Shown: positions 25,344-34,555 of the stretch, in pieces
How the letters are laid out: each line of letters opens with the position of its first letter
How positions within the stretch are numbered: position 1 is the stretch's first letter
Assembly: GCA_041395105.1 (NCBI GenBank)
Contig: JAWLBB010000002.1
Location: 186,001-250,000 of the forward strand
Origin: Opitutaceae bacterium
Lineage (GTDB): Bacteria; Verrucomicrobiota; Verrucomicrobiia; Opitutales; Opitutaceae
DNA: 64,000 nt
Direction of reading: 5' to 3'
The notes under the pieces: model-generated
Databases searched by the model: none
What the model was told of the DNA's origin: nothing
Seen by the model: the letters and a program-made list of their open reading frames with translations, nothing else
Position numbers and translations under genes: made by a program

Positions 25344-27074
25344 TTGAACATCCTCTTCGCCAACTACGGCGATTTCGCCACCAACAGTCTCAACCATATC
25401 GCCGGCTTCGCCAACGAGTTGTGCCGGCTCGGGCACGATTGCCTGGTCGCCGTCCCGAAGAATACCGATTCTGTCCGATTACTGCCGGATCCCCTCTTCG
25501 TTCCCGCCGGTTTCGACCATGTCCTCCGGGTGCCCAACCACTTTCCCGATTCCCGGCCGGCCGACCTGATCCATGCCTGGACTCCCCGCGAAGGCGTCCG
25601 CCTTTTTGTCGAGGCCTATCAGAGACAATATTCTGCTCCGGTCGTCGTTCACCTCGAGGACAATGAGGAGCGGCTGCTCGAGACCTATTACCGCATGAGT
25701 TTTGAGGAGCTTCGCCACCGGGTGCCGGCCGAGCTCAACCCCATCTGGACCCGTGACCTGAGCCATCCCAACCGGTTCCGGTCCTTCATTCATCTGGCCG
25801 ACGGGGCCACCCTGATCACCTCCGCACTCGCCGACTTCCTTGCTCCGGAAACGCCGCGGATCACCCTGAACCCGCCCGTCGACCTCGATTTCTTCGCGCC
25901 CCGCCCACCCGATGCACGGTTGCGGCAGAAACTCGGCATCGCCCCCGGTGAAAAGGTCATCGTCTACCATGGATCGGTGACCAGCGCCAACCGGGGCGAT
26001 CTCCGCAAACTCTACCTCGCGGTCGCCCTACTCAACCGCGATGGCATCCCCACCCGCCTGATCCGGACCGGCTACAATGATCCGGGTTTTGTCGGATCAT
26101 TCGGCTACGATACCGGGAGCCAGGTGATCGACCTGGGCTTTGTCGACCGACGCGAACTCCCGCCGCTTCTCGCCCTTGCCGATGTCCTCGTCCAGCCCGG
26201 ATCGGACGATTCCTTCAATCACTACCGACTCCCGAGCAAGATACCGGAGTTTCTCGCCTCCGGACGTCCGGTCATCGTTCCCGCGACCAACCTCGGACTG
26301 CAGCTGGTCCATGAGGAGGACGCCCTCCTTCTCCGGACCGGCAGCCCGCTCGAGATCGCCGCAGCCTGTCGCCGCGTTTTTTCGGAGCCCGATCTGGCGG
26401 CCCGTCTCTCCGGCAACGCCGTGGCGAGAGCCCGGGAGTCCTTTGACCCGGAAAGTGCGGCCGCCGCCCTCGCTGGCTTCTACGAAGCGATCATCCGCAA
26501 GCGCGATGCGTCCCCGTGGAAGTCTCTCAAAGGAACCGGTCGCGATCAATTCCACCTTCTCGCCGCAACCGCCTCCGACGCGGCCAGACGACTCGAAACC
26601 GGAGGAACGGCCGGCCAAACGGAAATCCTGAAGGAGCTGGCCCATGCCATCGAGGTGGAACGCGAAGATTGGAAGAAGTCCTGCGTCCGGCTTGAATCGG
26701 CAAAGGCAAATCTGGAGCAGGTCATCCAGGATCTGACCCAGGGACGCGAAGCCGATCGGCGGGTGATTGAAACCCAGGAAGAACGCATCCTCCTGCTTGG
26801 AAAACAGGTGGACGATCTTGATGGACAAGCCCGCGAACTGACCGCCGACCGGGACAATGTCCGCCGGGACGCCGCCGAAGCCCACCGCCTCGGCCGGGAG
26901 TGCAGGGAAACCCTCGTCGCCCTGCGCGAGGATCTCATCGCCGCCCGAAAGGAAATCGATCGCCTGGTGGAGCGGGATGCCCGGGTCCGGGCCACCCTGT
27001 CATGGCGGATAACCGGCCCGCTTCGCTGGCTCCGGCGACACTTCATCGATCCCTTCACCCGCCGCAAGGGTTGA
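25344..27074 (+). CDS. Family 4 glycosyltransferase with C-terminal coiled coil
   Basis: 576 residues from a TTG codon 18 bases after rfbA. The N-terminal GT-B half opens MNILFANYGDFATNSLNH. The donor half shows VIVYHGSVTSANRGDLRK and a SKIPEFLASGRPVIVP segment that replaces the classic E-x7-E. From about residue 400 the sequence becomes charged and helical (EREDWKKSCVRLESAKANLE onward), with heptad-like spacing to about 550, then a basic tail (RWLRRHFIDPFTRRKG) that could touch the membrane. The coiled coil could anchor an enzyme complex. The sugar is unknown. Confidence 0.8.
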   Translation: MNILFANYGDFATNSLNHIAGFANELCRLGHDCLVAVPKNTDSVRLLPDPLFVPAGFDHVLRVPNHFPDSRPADLIHAWTPREGVRLFVEAYQRQYSAPVVVHLEDNEERLLETYYRMSFEELRHRVPAELNPIWTRDLSHPNRFRSFIHLADGATLITSALADFLAPETPRITLNPPVDLDFFAPRPPDARLRQKLGIAPGEKVIVYHGSVTSANRGDLRKLYLAVALLNRDGIPTRLIRTGYNDPGFVGSFGYDTGSQVIDLGFVDRRELPPLLALADVLVQPGSDDSFNHYRLPSKIPEFLASGRPVIVPATNLGLQLVHEEDALLLRTGSPLEIAAACRRVFSEPDLAARLSGNAVARARESFDPESAAAALAGFYEAIIRKRDASPWKSLKGTGRDQFHLLAATASDAARRLETGGTAGQTEILKELAHAIEVEREDWKKSCVRLESAKANLEQVIQDLTQGREADRRVIETQEERILLLGKQVDDLDGQARELTADRDNVRRDAAEAHRLGRECRETLVALREDLIAARKEIDRLVERDARVRATLSWRITGPLRWLRRHFIDPFTRRKG

Positions 27075-27076
27075 TC

Positions 27077-28819
27077 ATGACCGAGCCCGCTCCGATCGAC
27101 CCTTTCGCTCCCTACCGCAAGTGGGTGGTCGAGCATGATGAGTGGTCCCCGAAGCGCCAGGGGGACAGTCTGGATCAACTGGCGCAAATGAGGGACCGTC
27201 CCCTCATCTCCGTCCTCCTTCCTGTTTACAATCCGCCTACCCGGTTCCTCGAGAAGGCCATCGATTCGGTCCGCAATCAGGTCTACCCCAATTGGGAACT
27301 CTGCCTTGCCGACGATGCCTCGACCGATCCCGCAATCCGCGGTGTGATCGAAGATCGGGCCGCGATGGATTCACGAATCCATGTTGTCTACCGGCCACGT
27401 AACGGACACATCAGCCGCGCGTCCAACAGCGCCCTCGATCTGGCCAACGGCAGCCATGTCGCCCTTCTCGACCACGACGATGAACTTGCCCCGGACGCTC
27501 TTCTCCGGGTCGCCGGGGTGATCGCGGATCACCCCGAAACCGCTGTCATCTACACCGACGAAGACAAGATCGACGAAGAGGGGAACCGTTATGAGGCCTA
27601 TTTCAAGCCTGACTGGAATCCCGACCTCTTCAACGGCCAGAACCTGATCAGCCATCTCGGCGTTTACCGCCGAGACTGGGTTGAGCGGGTCGGTCGTTTC
27701 CGCCCGGGCCTCGAGGGATCCCAGGACTGGGATCTGGCTCTCCGCATCATCGAGCGGATCCACCCCGAACAGATCCGGCATATCGACCGCGTGCTCTACC
27801 ATTGGCGGGCGATCATGGGGTCGACGGCGCTGGAAATGACCGAGAAAACCTATGCCCTCCATGCCGCCCGGCGGGCCCTGGGCGAGCACCTCGCGCGGAC
27901 CGGCGTCCAGGGAGAACTCATCCCCGTCCCCGGGGGACACTGGCGTACCCGCTATCCCCTGACATCCATCCCCCTCGTTTCCCTGGTCATCCCGACCCGA
28001 AATGCGGGCCGCCTGCTCGAGGCATGCCTCTCCAGCATCCGGGAGAAGACCACCTACCCAGAATACGAAGTCGTCCTGGTCGACCACAATTCCGACGAGG
28101 AACGGGCACTTAAGATCCTGGCCGAGGCCCGAGCCGGCTGCACCCGGGTCGTCCGGATGGACGGTCCCTTCAACTTCTCTGCCCTGGTCAATCGCGGAGT
28201 GGCCGAAGCCCGCGGGGAATTGGTCTGCCTTCTCAACAACGACATCACGGTCATCACCCCGGACTGGCTGGAGGAAATGGTCAGTCACGCCCTGCGCCCC
28301 GGTGTCGGCCCCGTCGGAGCCATGCTCTACTACCCCGACGACACCATCCAGCATGCCGGGGTCGTTCTCGGGGTGGGAGGCGTGGCCAGCCATGCCCACA
28401 AGGGATTCGCCCGCGGTTCCGAAGGCATGCTCAACCGCGCCCGTCTCGTCCAGAACTACAGCGCCGTGACCGGAGCCACCCTGCTTGTCCGCCGCGACCT
28501 CTACCAGGCGGTCGGTGGATTCGATGAGGTCGACCTGCCGGTCGCCTTTGACGACGTCGATTTCTGCCTGCGCCTCCGGGAACGGGGCTACCGGACCGTC
28601 TGGACTCCATTCGCCGAGTTCATTCACCATGAATCCGCCTCCCGCGGGGATGACCTCCGACCGGACCGGGTCGACGCCTTCGCCCGCGAAGTCGCCGTGA
28701 TGGAGAAACGCTGGGGGCATCTCCTCTACCGGGATCCGGCCTACAATCGCAACCTGACCTTGCGCAAGGATGACTTTTCTCTCGCGGACTTCCCGAGAAG
28801 CGGTGAACGATTCGAATAA
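27077..28819 (+). CDS. Tandem family 2 glycosyltransferase
   Basis: 580 residues with two GT-A domains. The first, from about residue 37, has ISVLLPVYNPP, LADDASTDP and the metal site DHDDE. The second, from about residue 300, has VSLVIPTRNAG, LVDHNSDEE and LNNDITVITPDWLEEM. The second also has the FDDVDFCLRLRERGYR acceptor block common in rhamnan and O-antigen synthesis enzymes. Two active sites in one chain often add alternating linkages. It starts 2 bases after the upstream stop, so it belongs to the same transcription unit. Confidence 0.9.
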   Translation: MTEPAPIDPFAPYRKWVVEHDEWSPKRQGDSLDQLAQMRDRPLISVLLPVYNPPTRFLEKAIDSVRNQVYPNWELCLADDASTDPAIRGVIEDRAAMDSRIHVVYRPRNGHISRASNSALDLANGSHVALLDHDDELAPDALLRVAGVIADHPETAVIYTDEDKIDEEGNRYEAYFKPDWNPDLFNGQNLISHLGVYRRDWVERVGRFRPGLEGSQDWDLALRIIERIHPEQIRHIDRVLYHWRAIMGSTALEMTEKTYALHAARRALGEHLARTGVQGELIPVPGGHWRTRYPLTSIPLVSLVIPTRNAGRLLEACLSSIREKTTYPEYEVVLVDHNSDEERALKILAEARAGCTRVVRMDGPFNFSALVNRGVAEARGELVCLLNNDITVITPDWLEEMVSHALRPGVGPVGAMLYYPDDTIQHAGVVLGVGGVASHAHKGFARGSEGMLNRARLVQNYSAVTGATLLVRRDLYQAVGGFDEVDLPVAFDDVDFCLRLRERGYRTVWTPFAEFIHHESASRGDDLRPDRVDAFAREVAVMEKRWGHLLYRDPAYNRNLTLRKDDFSLADFPRSGERFE

Positions 28820-28827
28820 CCCAACGC

Positions 28828-31404
28828 GTGGAAGCCACACCCAGAATCACTTTCATCATTCCGGTGTTCAACGGTCTCGAGCTGACCCGTGAATGCCTGC
28901 GGACCCTGTCCGAGACCGCGCTTGGTCGGGATCGCGAGATCATCATCGTCGACGACGGAAGCAGCGATGGCACGCGGGAATTTCTGACGACAATCGATCG
29001 CCCCGACACCCGGATTATTCTCAACGAGAAGAACCTCGGCTATGCCGGTGCCAACAATGCCGCCGGGCGGATCGCTCGAGGTGAGTTTCTCTGCCTGATC
29101 AACAATGATCTCGTCTTCGAACCGGGTTGGCTGGAACCGATGCTCGACGCGTTCGCGCAGGATCCCGAAGTCGGCATTGTCGGCAATATCCAAACCGCCT
29201 TCGCCACCGGCGCCCTCGATCATGCCGGCATCTTCATCGCTCTCGACGGCAAACCCCATCACCTGCGAAAAGCCGGCCTGACCCGTAGATGGTGCACCAC
29301 CACCTCGGTCGCGGCCGTGACCGGCGCCTGCCTGATGATCCGGCGGTCGGATTTTCTGGAGCTCGGCGGTTTTGATGAGCAGTTCGTCAATGGAGCCGAG
29401 GATGTCGACCTCTGCTTCCAGATGACGGCGCGGAATCGGCGCATCGTGGTTGCCAACCGGAGCCGCATCCGCCACCACGTCGGTGCCTCCCGGCTCCCGG
29501 GAATACAGGATGAGGAGAACTGCCGTCGTCTTTTTGCCAAGTGGCCCGACCACCTCGCCCGACTCGGGGCCCAAAAATGGCCCGCTCACCACCTGGATTC
29601 GGTTTTCCACAGAAGAGTCCGGTTCCGACCCGGTCTTTTCCTGACCGCACTTGCTCAGGCCATGGGTCTGCGATCCGAGCCCGGAAAGGAGAGCCTGGCC
29701 CTCGTCCGTCAGAAAATGGGGGTCACCGAGGATCATTGGCAGGTACAACTGGGCGGCGGTGTCGGACGCGACAAACCTTCCCTCCTCCGGGAGTTTCAGT
29801 ACGAGGGATTCCACTCCTCAGAGGTCGAGGGAGCCACCTGGATCAAGGAAAACGCCCGGGTCACCCTTCCGGCCGGCATTCCCGTCGGCAGCATGTATGT
29901 CCGCGGCCTGGTTCTTCCCGCTCCCACCGGCGTGAAACAGGCCCGGGGCCGCCTCGGAATCCGCCTCATCATGGATGACACCTCGATCGCCACCCTGCGA
30001 TCGATCCCGACCGGGCCATTCATCGCCGAGGTCGAGAGGGAATTTCTGGACGAAGATTCGTCCTCCGTTCTGGAAATCCAGCTCATCGGGACAGGGTGGA
30101 GCAACGCCCTCGCCTATTTCGGGCGCGTGACCGCAACCTGGCCCCTGCCCGCCCGGCTCCATGAGACTCTTCAGGGATTTCGACCGCAACCCCTCAACCA
30201 ACGGCTTCAGATCACCCGCATCGGTGTGAACGGTGAGGACGTCCTCGACTTCGCCAGGCCGAATTCCCCGTTCGTCTACGACTTTGCCCAGCGCCATACC
30301 CAACTGGGAATCAACCTGGTGGGCTGGTTCGCAGGAGAACTCGGGGTCGGCGAATCCGTCCGCTGCGCCGCCAAGGCCATCGACGCCGCCAAGATCCCTC
30401 ACGCCCTCGTCGATTGCCGGCTCAATTGCCTCGCCGCCCAGGGGGACACCACTTACCGGTCCCGTATCCAGGGAGACAATCCCTATCCGATCAACATCTT
30501 CCATATCGATGCTCCGCAGTCGGCGGATATCGACCACCACCACGGGCCGGATTTCCGCAGCAATCGCTACAACATCGCCTACTGGGCCTGGGAACTCCCC
30601 GAATTTCCCGATGGGTGGATACGCTATTTCAAGTTCTTCGACGAGGTCTGGACACCGAGCCGCTTCACCTCCGAAGCGATCGGCCGGAAATCGCCGCTGC
30701 CCGTCCTGACGATGCCGCACGTCATCGATTTCGCTAAGCCGGCCGGTGGTTCACGGCATCGAATGGGCCTTCCGGAGGATCGCTTCCTTTTCCTGATGAT
30801 GTACGACCTGAACAGCTATCAGGAGCGCAAAAACCCTCGGGCGGTTATCGAGGCCTACACCCGTGCCTTCAATTCCGGGGCCGAAGACGTCGGCCTGGTG
30901 GTGAAAGTCCACGGCCTCAAGGGCAACGAAGCCGCCTTCGCCGAACTCACGGAGGCCGTCGCCCCACTCTCCGGTGTCCACCTGATCGCCGAAACCCTCG
31001 CCCGCGCTTCCGTTTACGACTTGATCGCCGCCTGCGATTGTTTTGTCTCCCTCCACCGTTCCGAGGGGTTCGGGCTCGGAGTGGCCGAAGCCATGTTTCT
31101 GGAGAAGCCCGTCATCTCGACCGACTGGTCGGCCACCGCCGAGTTTGTCAATCCCGGCAACGGCTGTCCCGTCAACTTCCGCCTGATCGAACTCGAGCGC
31201 TCCATCGGCCCCTACGGCAAGGGCCAGATCTGGGCCGATCCCGACATCGATCACGCCGCCGGGTTCATGCGCCAGGTCGCCGCCAATCCCATCCTGTGCC
31301 GGGAACTCGGATACAACGCCCGTCAGACCATCCTCCGGTTGTTCGCGCCGCAGGTTATCGGCGGCCTTTACGAGCAGCGGCTTCGCGCCATCACTCTGTG
31401 GTAG
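28828..31404 (+). CDS. Fused GT2-GT4 glycosyltransferase
   Basis: An 858-residue protein from GTG. The N-terminal GT-A domain (about 1-235) has ITFIIPVFNGLELT, IIVDDGSSDGT, LINNDLVFEPGWLEPML and the GAEDVDLCFQM acceptor block. A linker of about 200 residues contains a beta-rich segment. The C-terminal GT-B domain (about 490-850) opens with NLVGWFAGELGVGESVR and carries the donor motif SEGFGLGVAEAMFLEKPVIS. Such fusions join two sugar additions in one enzyme. It ends with a 14-base convergent overlap with the next gene and closes the plus-strand polysaccharide operon. Confidence 0.9.
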   Translation: MEATPRITFIIPVFNGLELTRECLRTLSETALGRDREIIIVDDGSSDGTREFLTTIDRPDTRIILNEKNLGYAGANNAAGRIARGEFLCLINNDLVFEPGWLEPMLDAFAQDPEVGIVGNIQTAFATGALDHAGIFIALDGKPHHLRKAGLTRRWCTTTSVAAVTGACLMIRRSDFLELGGFDEQFVNGAEDVDLCFQMTARNRRIVVANRSRIRHHVGASRLPGIQDEENCRRLFAKWPDHLARLGAQKWPAHHLDSVFHRRVRFRPGLFLTALAQAMGLRSEPGKESLALVRQKMGVTEDHWQVQLGGGVGRDKPSLLREFQYEGFHSSEVEGATWIKENARVTLPAGIPVGSMYVRGLVLPAPTGVKQARGRLGIRLIMDDTSIATLRSIPTGPFIAEVEREFLDEDSSSVLEIQLIGTGWSNALAYFGRVTATWPLPARLHETLQGFRPQPLNQRLQITRIGVNGEDVLDFARPNSPFVYDFAQRHTQLGINLVGWFAGELGVGESVRCAAKAIDAAKIPHALVDCRLNCLAAQGDTTYRSRIQGDNPYPINIFHIDAPQSADIDHHHGPDFRSNRYNIAYWAWELPEFPDGWIRYFKFFDEVWTPSRFTSEAIGRKSPLPVLTMPHVIDFAKPAGGSRHRMGLPEDRFLFLMMYDLNSYQERKNPRAVIEAYTRAFNSGAEDVGLVVKVHGLKGNEAAFAELTEAVAPLSGVHLIAETLARASVYDLIAACDCFVSLHRSEGFGLGVAEAMFLEKPVISTDWSATAEFVNPGNGCPVNFRLIELERSIGPYGKGQIWADPDIDHAAGFMRQVAANPILCRELGYNARQTILRLFAPQVIGGLYEQRLRAITLW

Positions 31405-33013
31405 GCTCGGCTGGGCCGAGCAGATTCAGTTCGATCTGCTCGATCCGGTAAAGGATCATGCGTTCATCCTGCCAGGAGGCCGCCACCGGCGCGGTCGGAC
31501 TCTCGAAAGTGATCACCGACCGCCCCGGCGGAAGCTCGACCGGCAGGTCAATGATCTGCGTCTCCCTGGCCAGGTGCCCGGACCAGAGCGTTTCTCCCCC
31601 GACCGCCACCGTCAGGTCACAGGACTCACGGGCCCGCAAGGCCAACGACAAGACCCCTCTCTCCGTCCGATCCAGCTTGTTCTCCACCAGGACCGTCGCC
31701 TCGCCCGGAGACCAGCGCCATTGCCTTCGACCCTTGCTTTCCAAGGGGAACCACTCGGGGCCGAAGTTCATGCTCCAGTCGGCATGACTGTCCAGCATGG
31801 CATCGGCCTCCACCCCGGTCACCACTGCCATTCGGCTCAGATGGGGCGCCGCCAAGGCCGAGGTTGCGGCCACCACCGAGATATTGCCGATCAGAAGGAG
31901 GGGAAGCCAGCGCCGCCCCCGCGGAACGGCCAGATTGAAGGCCAGGCTCAGGGGCAGGAGTACCCGGATTGTCGCCATCGGGTATCCGGCCCAGACGGCC
32001 GGTCCAAGAACCATGCCGAGGAGACAGGTGGCCAGGCCCAATCGCCACGCCCTCTCCCCGATCCGCCATCGAAAGAGGAAGAAACCCATCTGAACCGTCA
32101 CACTGAGCATCATGGCCACGCGATTGACCCAGACCCGCGAGGTCCAGTCGTCCCAGAGAAAGGTGTCGCGCCAGGCCCCGAACAACCCGAAGAACGGCCA
32201 GGCGAAGTTGCGGGCGCCCAGGCTCCGGTCCGTATCCAGAATCATCCCACGCGTGGAGACGTAAAGCAGCCAGCACCCGATCGGCAGCACGATGATCAGA
32301 CCGAGAAGGAGCAGGTGGGACACCCGCCATTTCCGCCAATCCGTCTCAGGCGGCAGGACGGCCGCGGCGAGGACACTGGTCTCCCGGGTGAGGGTGGCCA
32401 GGGCCAGGGCAACGGCTCCGCCGGTCATCCGGCTGCGCTCGGCCAGGGCAAGGCCGAGCGCGATCAGCAGCAGGGCCGGCCCATCCGGCAGCGCATTGCG
32501 GATGCTGTAGAGAAGACCCGCTCCGAACAGGACGCCGAACCACCGGATCCAACCCTCCGGGTCACCCGGTCGAAACCAGCGAAGCACCAGCAGGGCCAGT
32601 CCCAGCCAGGCCACCACATTGATCAGTGAAAATGCCTGGAGGATCCAGAAGGGTCGCCCCAGGCCCGCAACATGGGCAAGTGCCGGCATCAGCATCCGCC
32701 GCGTGCGGTAACTGAAGTTGTCGACCGCGTGGGGAAGATTCCGGTCCCGGAGCAGGGGATCCATCGCGACCTGGGCATAAAACTGCCCGTCGTAGCCCGC
32801 CGAGTTCTCGAGGATGAAATGGGGCGTGTTCCTGATCTGGGGCATCGCCCTGCCGGCAAACTGGGAGCCGAAGGAGATCAACTGGGTCAGTCCTTTTCCC
32901 GGCAGGGCAAAACCCGCGACGGAAAGCAGGAGAAAAACGACGGCGGCGGCCTGGGATCCGACAAGAAGGACGGCCAGGAGTTGACGCGGAAAGGGGGGCT
33001 TGGAGAAAATCAT
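31391..33013 (-). CDS. Membrane glycosyltransferase-like protein (GT-C type)
   Basis: 540 residues with about ten membrane segments up to residue 390 and a soluble C-terminal region of about 140 residues. The first external loop holds GYDGQFYAQVAMDP, a motif class seen in polyprenyl-phosphate-sugar-dependent GT-C enzymes. TLTRETSVLAAA and IRNALPDGPALLL follow. The tail looks beta-rich and resembles a carbohydrate-binding module. It is coupled by a 4-base overlap behind a DPM1-like GT2 that could supply its polyprenyl-phosphate sugar donor. Confidence 0.72.
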   Translation of the reverse strand: MIFSKPPFPRQLLAVLLVGSQAAAVVFLLLSVAGFALPGKGLTQLISFGSQFAGRAMPQIRNTPHFILENSAGYDGQFYAQVAMDPLLRDRNLPHAVDNFSYRTRRMLMPALAHVAGLGRPFWILQAFSLINVVAWLGLALLVLRWFRPGDPEGWIRWFGVLFGAGLLYSIRNALPDGPALLLIALGLALAERSRMTGGAVALALATLTRETSVLAAAVLPPETDWRKWRVSHLLLLGLIIVLPIGCWLLYVSTRGMILDTDRSLGARNFAWPFFGLFGAWRDTFLWDDWTSRVWVNRVAMMLSVTVQMGFFLFRWRIGERAWRLGLATCLLGMVLGPAVWAGYPMATIRVLLPLSLAFNLAVPRGRRWLPLLLIGNISVVAATSALAAPHLSRMAVVTGVEADAMLDSHADWSMNFGPEWFPLESKGRRQWRWSPGEATVLVENKLDRTERGVLSLALRARESCDLTVAVGGETLWSGHLARETQIIDLPVELPPGRSVITFESPTAPVAASWQDERMILYRIEQIELNLLGPAEPTTE

Positions 33014-33714
33014 CGCGGCCTACGACGCAGGAAGGGCGAATACTTCGCGATGACATAGAGGGCCCGGACCCCGTCCCTCCAGCCGATCTTCTTCCCCTCC
33101 GCATAGGTCCGGCCATGGTAGGCGATCCCAACCTCGTAGATGGGAACCCCCATCGCCGCCACTTTGGCGGTCACTTCCGGCTCGAAGCCGAATCGCTTCT
33201 CCTCGATCTGAATCGATTGGATGACCTCCCGCCGGAAGACCTTGTAGCCTGTCTCCATGTCCGTGAGGTTGAGGTTCGTCGTCATGCTGGAAAACAGGGT
33301 GATGATCCGGTTGCCGACCATATGCCAGAAGTAGAGGACACGGTGCGGCTGCCCGCCCATGAAGCGCGATCCGTAAACGACGTCGGCATGGCCGTCGAGG
33401 ATCGGCTGAAGAAGGTTCGGATACTCGGCCGGGTTGTACTCCAGATCCGCATCCTGAATCAGCACGATGTCTCCGGTCGCCCGGCTGATCCCGGTGGCAA
33501 GGGCGGCGCCCTTCCCCTGGTTCTTTTCGTGAAAGACGACGACATCCACCTGCCGGGCCAACTTGGTCTCGATCAACTCCCGGGTTCCATCCGTCGAACA
33601 ATCATCGACCAGGATGATCTCCTTGTCTGCCGGCACGGCCTCGAGAACACGACCGAGCAGTACCTCGAGGGTCGAGCGCTCGTTGTAACAGGGAATGATT
33701 ACCGACAATTTCAT
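33010..33714 (-). CDS. Polyprenyl-phosphate glycosyltransferase (DPM1-like GT2)
   Basis: 234 residues, soluble, with the complete dolichol-phosphate-mannose-synthase-like pattern: LSVIIPCYNE at 3-12, ILVDDCSTDGT at 34-44, NQGKGAALATG at 65-75, DAD at 88-90 as metal site, YGSRFMGG, and the ETGYKVFRREV and FGFEPEVTAKVA acceptor segments. Probably moves a hexose from a nucleotide sugar to a polyprenyl phosphate, the donor type used by the downstream GT-C-like enzyme. First gene of a two-gene minus-strand unit. Confidence 0.9.
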   Translation of the reverse strand: MKLSVIIPCYNERSTLEVLLGRVLEAVPADKEIILVDDCSTDGTRELIETKLARQVDVVVFHEKNQGKGAALATGISRATGDIVLIQDADLEYNPAEYPNLLQPILDGHADVVYGSRFMGGQPHRVLYFWHMVGNRIITLFSSMTTNLNLTDMETGYKVFRREVIQSIQIEEKRFGFEPEVTAKVAAMGVPIYEVGIAYHGRTYAEGKKIGWRDGVRALYVIAKYSPFLRRRPR

Positions 33715-33843
33715 CAGACTGGGCAGCCGTGGCCTGATTGGGGGCCGACCTACCGTCCCGAATGAAGACGGCTATCCGGTCCGATGACAATCCGTTTGAA
33801 AACCCATTTCGGGGCGGATCATCCAAGCGAGGTCGGGGCCCGG

Positions 33844-33880
33844 AAAAGAAAAGCCCGGCACCATGCGGTGCCGGGCTCTT
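33844..33880 (-). terminator. Rho-independent terminator
   Basis: Stem AAGCCCGGCACC/GGTGCCGGGCTT (12 pairs, 4-base loop). Read on the minus strand it ends in TTTTCTTTTCC. It lies 22 bases after the fasciclin gene stop and ends that transcript. Confidence 0.88.
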
Positions 33881-33902
33881 CACCAAACAAATAACTCCGA
33901 GA

Positions 33903-34385
33903 TCAGGGCAGGAGCACCGTGTCGATCACATGGATGACACCGTTGGAAGTCTCAATGTCCGTCTTGATGACGTTGGCATCCCCCACCATGACCCCCGCGT
34001 CGGACACGACAATCGCAAGGGCCTTCCCGTTGACCGTCGGGGCCTCGCCCGTCGCGACATCGGCAGCCATGACCTTGGCCGGCACCACGTGGTAGGTCAG
34101 GATAGCGATCAGCTTGTCCTTGTTCTCTGGAAGCAGAAGCGAAGCGACGGTGCCTTCCGGAAGCTTGGCAAAGGCGTCGTCGGTGGGAGCGAATACCGTG
34201 AAGGGACCTTCGCTCTTGAGTGTATCGACGAGCCCGGCGGCTTGCACTGCGGCCACCAGGGTGGAGAATGATCCGGCCGAAACCGCCGTGTCGACGATGT
34301 CTGCCTTTCCATGATTCATGCCGAACGCCGTGCCGCCCATCGAGAGGGAAGTGACAAGTGCGAGTGAAGTGAGAAACCTGTTCAT
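33903..34385 (-). CDS. Secreted fasciclin-domain protein
   Basis: 160 residues from MNRFLTSLAL with a Sec signal peptide (about 1-22). One FAS1 domain fills the rest: ADIVDTAVSAGSFSTLVAAV, the FAPTDDAFAKLP core at 65-76, a LTYHVVPAKVMAAD segment, and the closing VIHVIDTVLLP. FAS1 proteins mediate surface adhesion or small-molecule binding. The longer open frame upstream has no signal and is rejected. It has its own 170-base leader and a strong terminator, so it is a separate, probably well-expressed unit. Confidence 0.93.
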   Translation of the reverse strand: MNRFLTSLALVTSLSMGGTAFGMNHGKADIVDTAVSAGSFSTLVAAVQAAGLVDTLKSEGPFTVFAPTDDAFAKLPEGTVASLLLPENKDKLIAILTYHVVPAKVMAADVATGEAPTVNGKALAIVVSDAGVMVGDANVIKTDIETSNGVIHVIDTVLLP

Positions 34386-34555
34386 AACGTGTGTGTGTCT
34401 GCGGTTGATTTTGTGAATCGGGAATGTTTCCCGTCCCGAACCCTTGTTCGCCCGACCACCCGTTCCGGATGCATCATTGCCCCTGTCTGCAGGCGGCGGT
34501 CCACTTGAGGGTGGCTCCTGAAAAGCCCCGGGGCCGGAGATCGGATCGCCCGCCC

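Noticed and set aside
27371..28840. Long minus-strand open frame opposite the tandem GT2 gene
   Set aside because: It is antisense to a gene with complete GT-A motifs, has no recognisable family features and reflects high GC and codon bias. Other long antisense frames (for example 16189-17370, 45880-47088, 61493-62827) were left out for the same reason.
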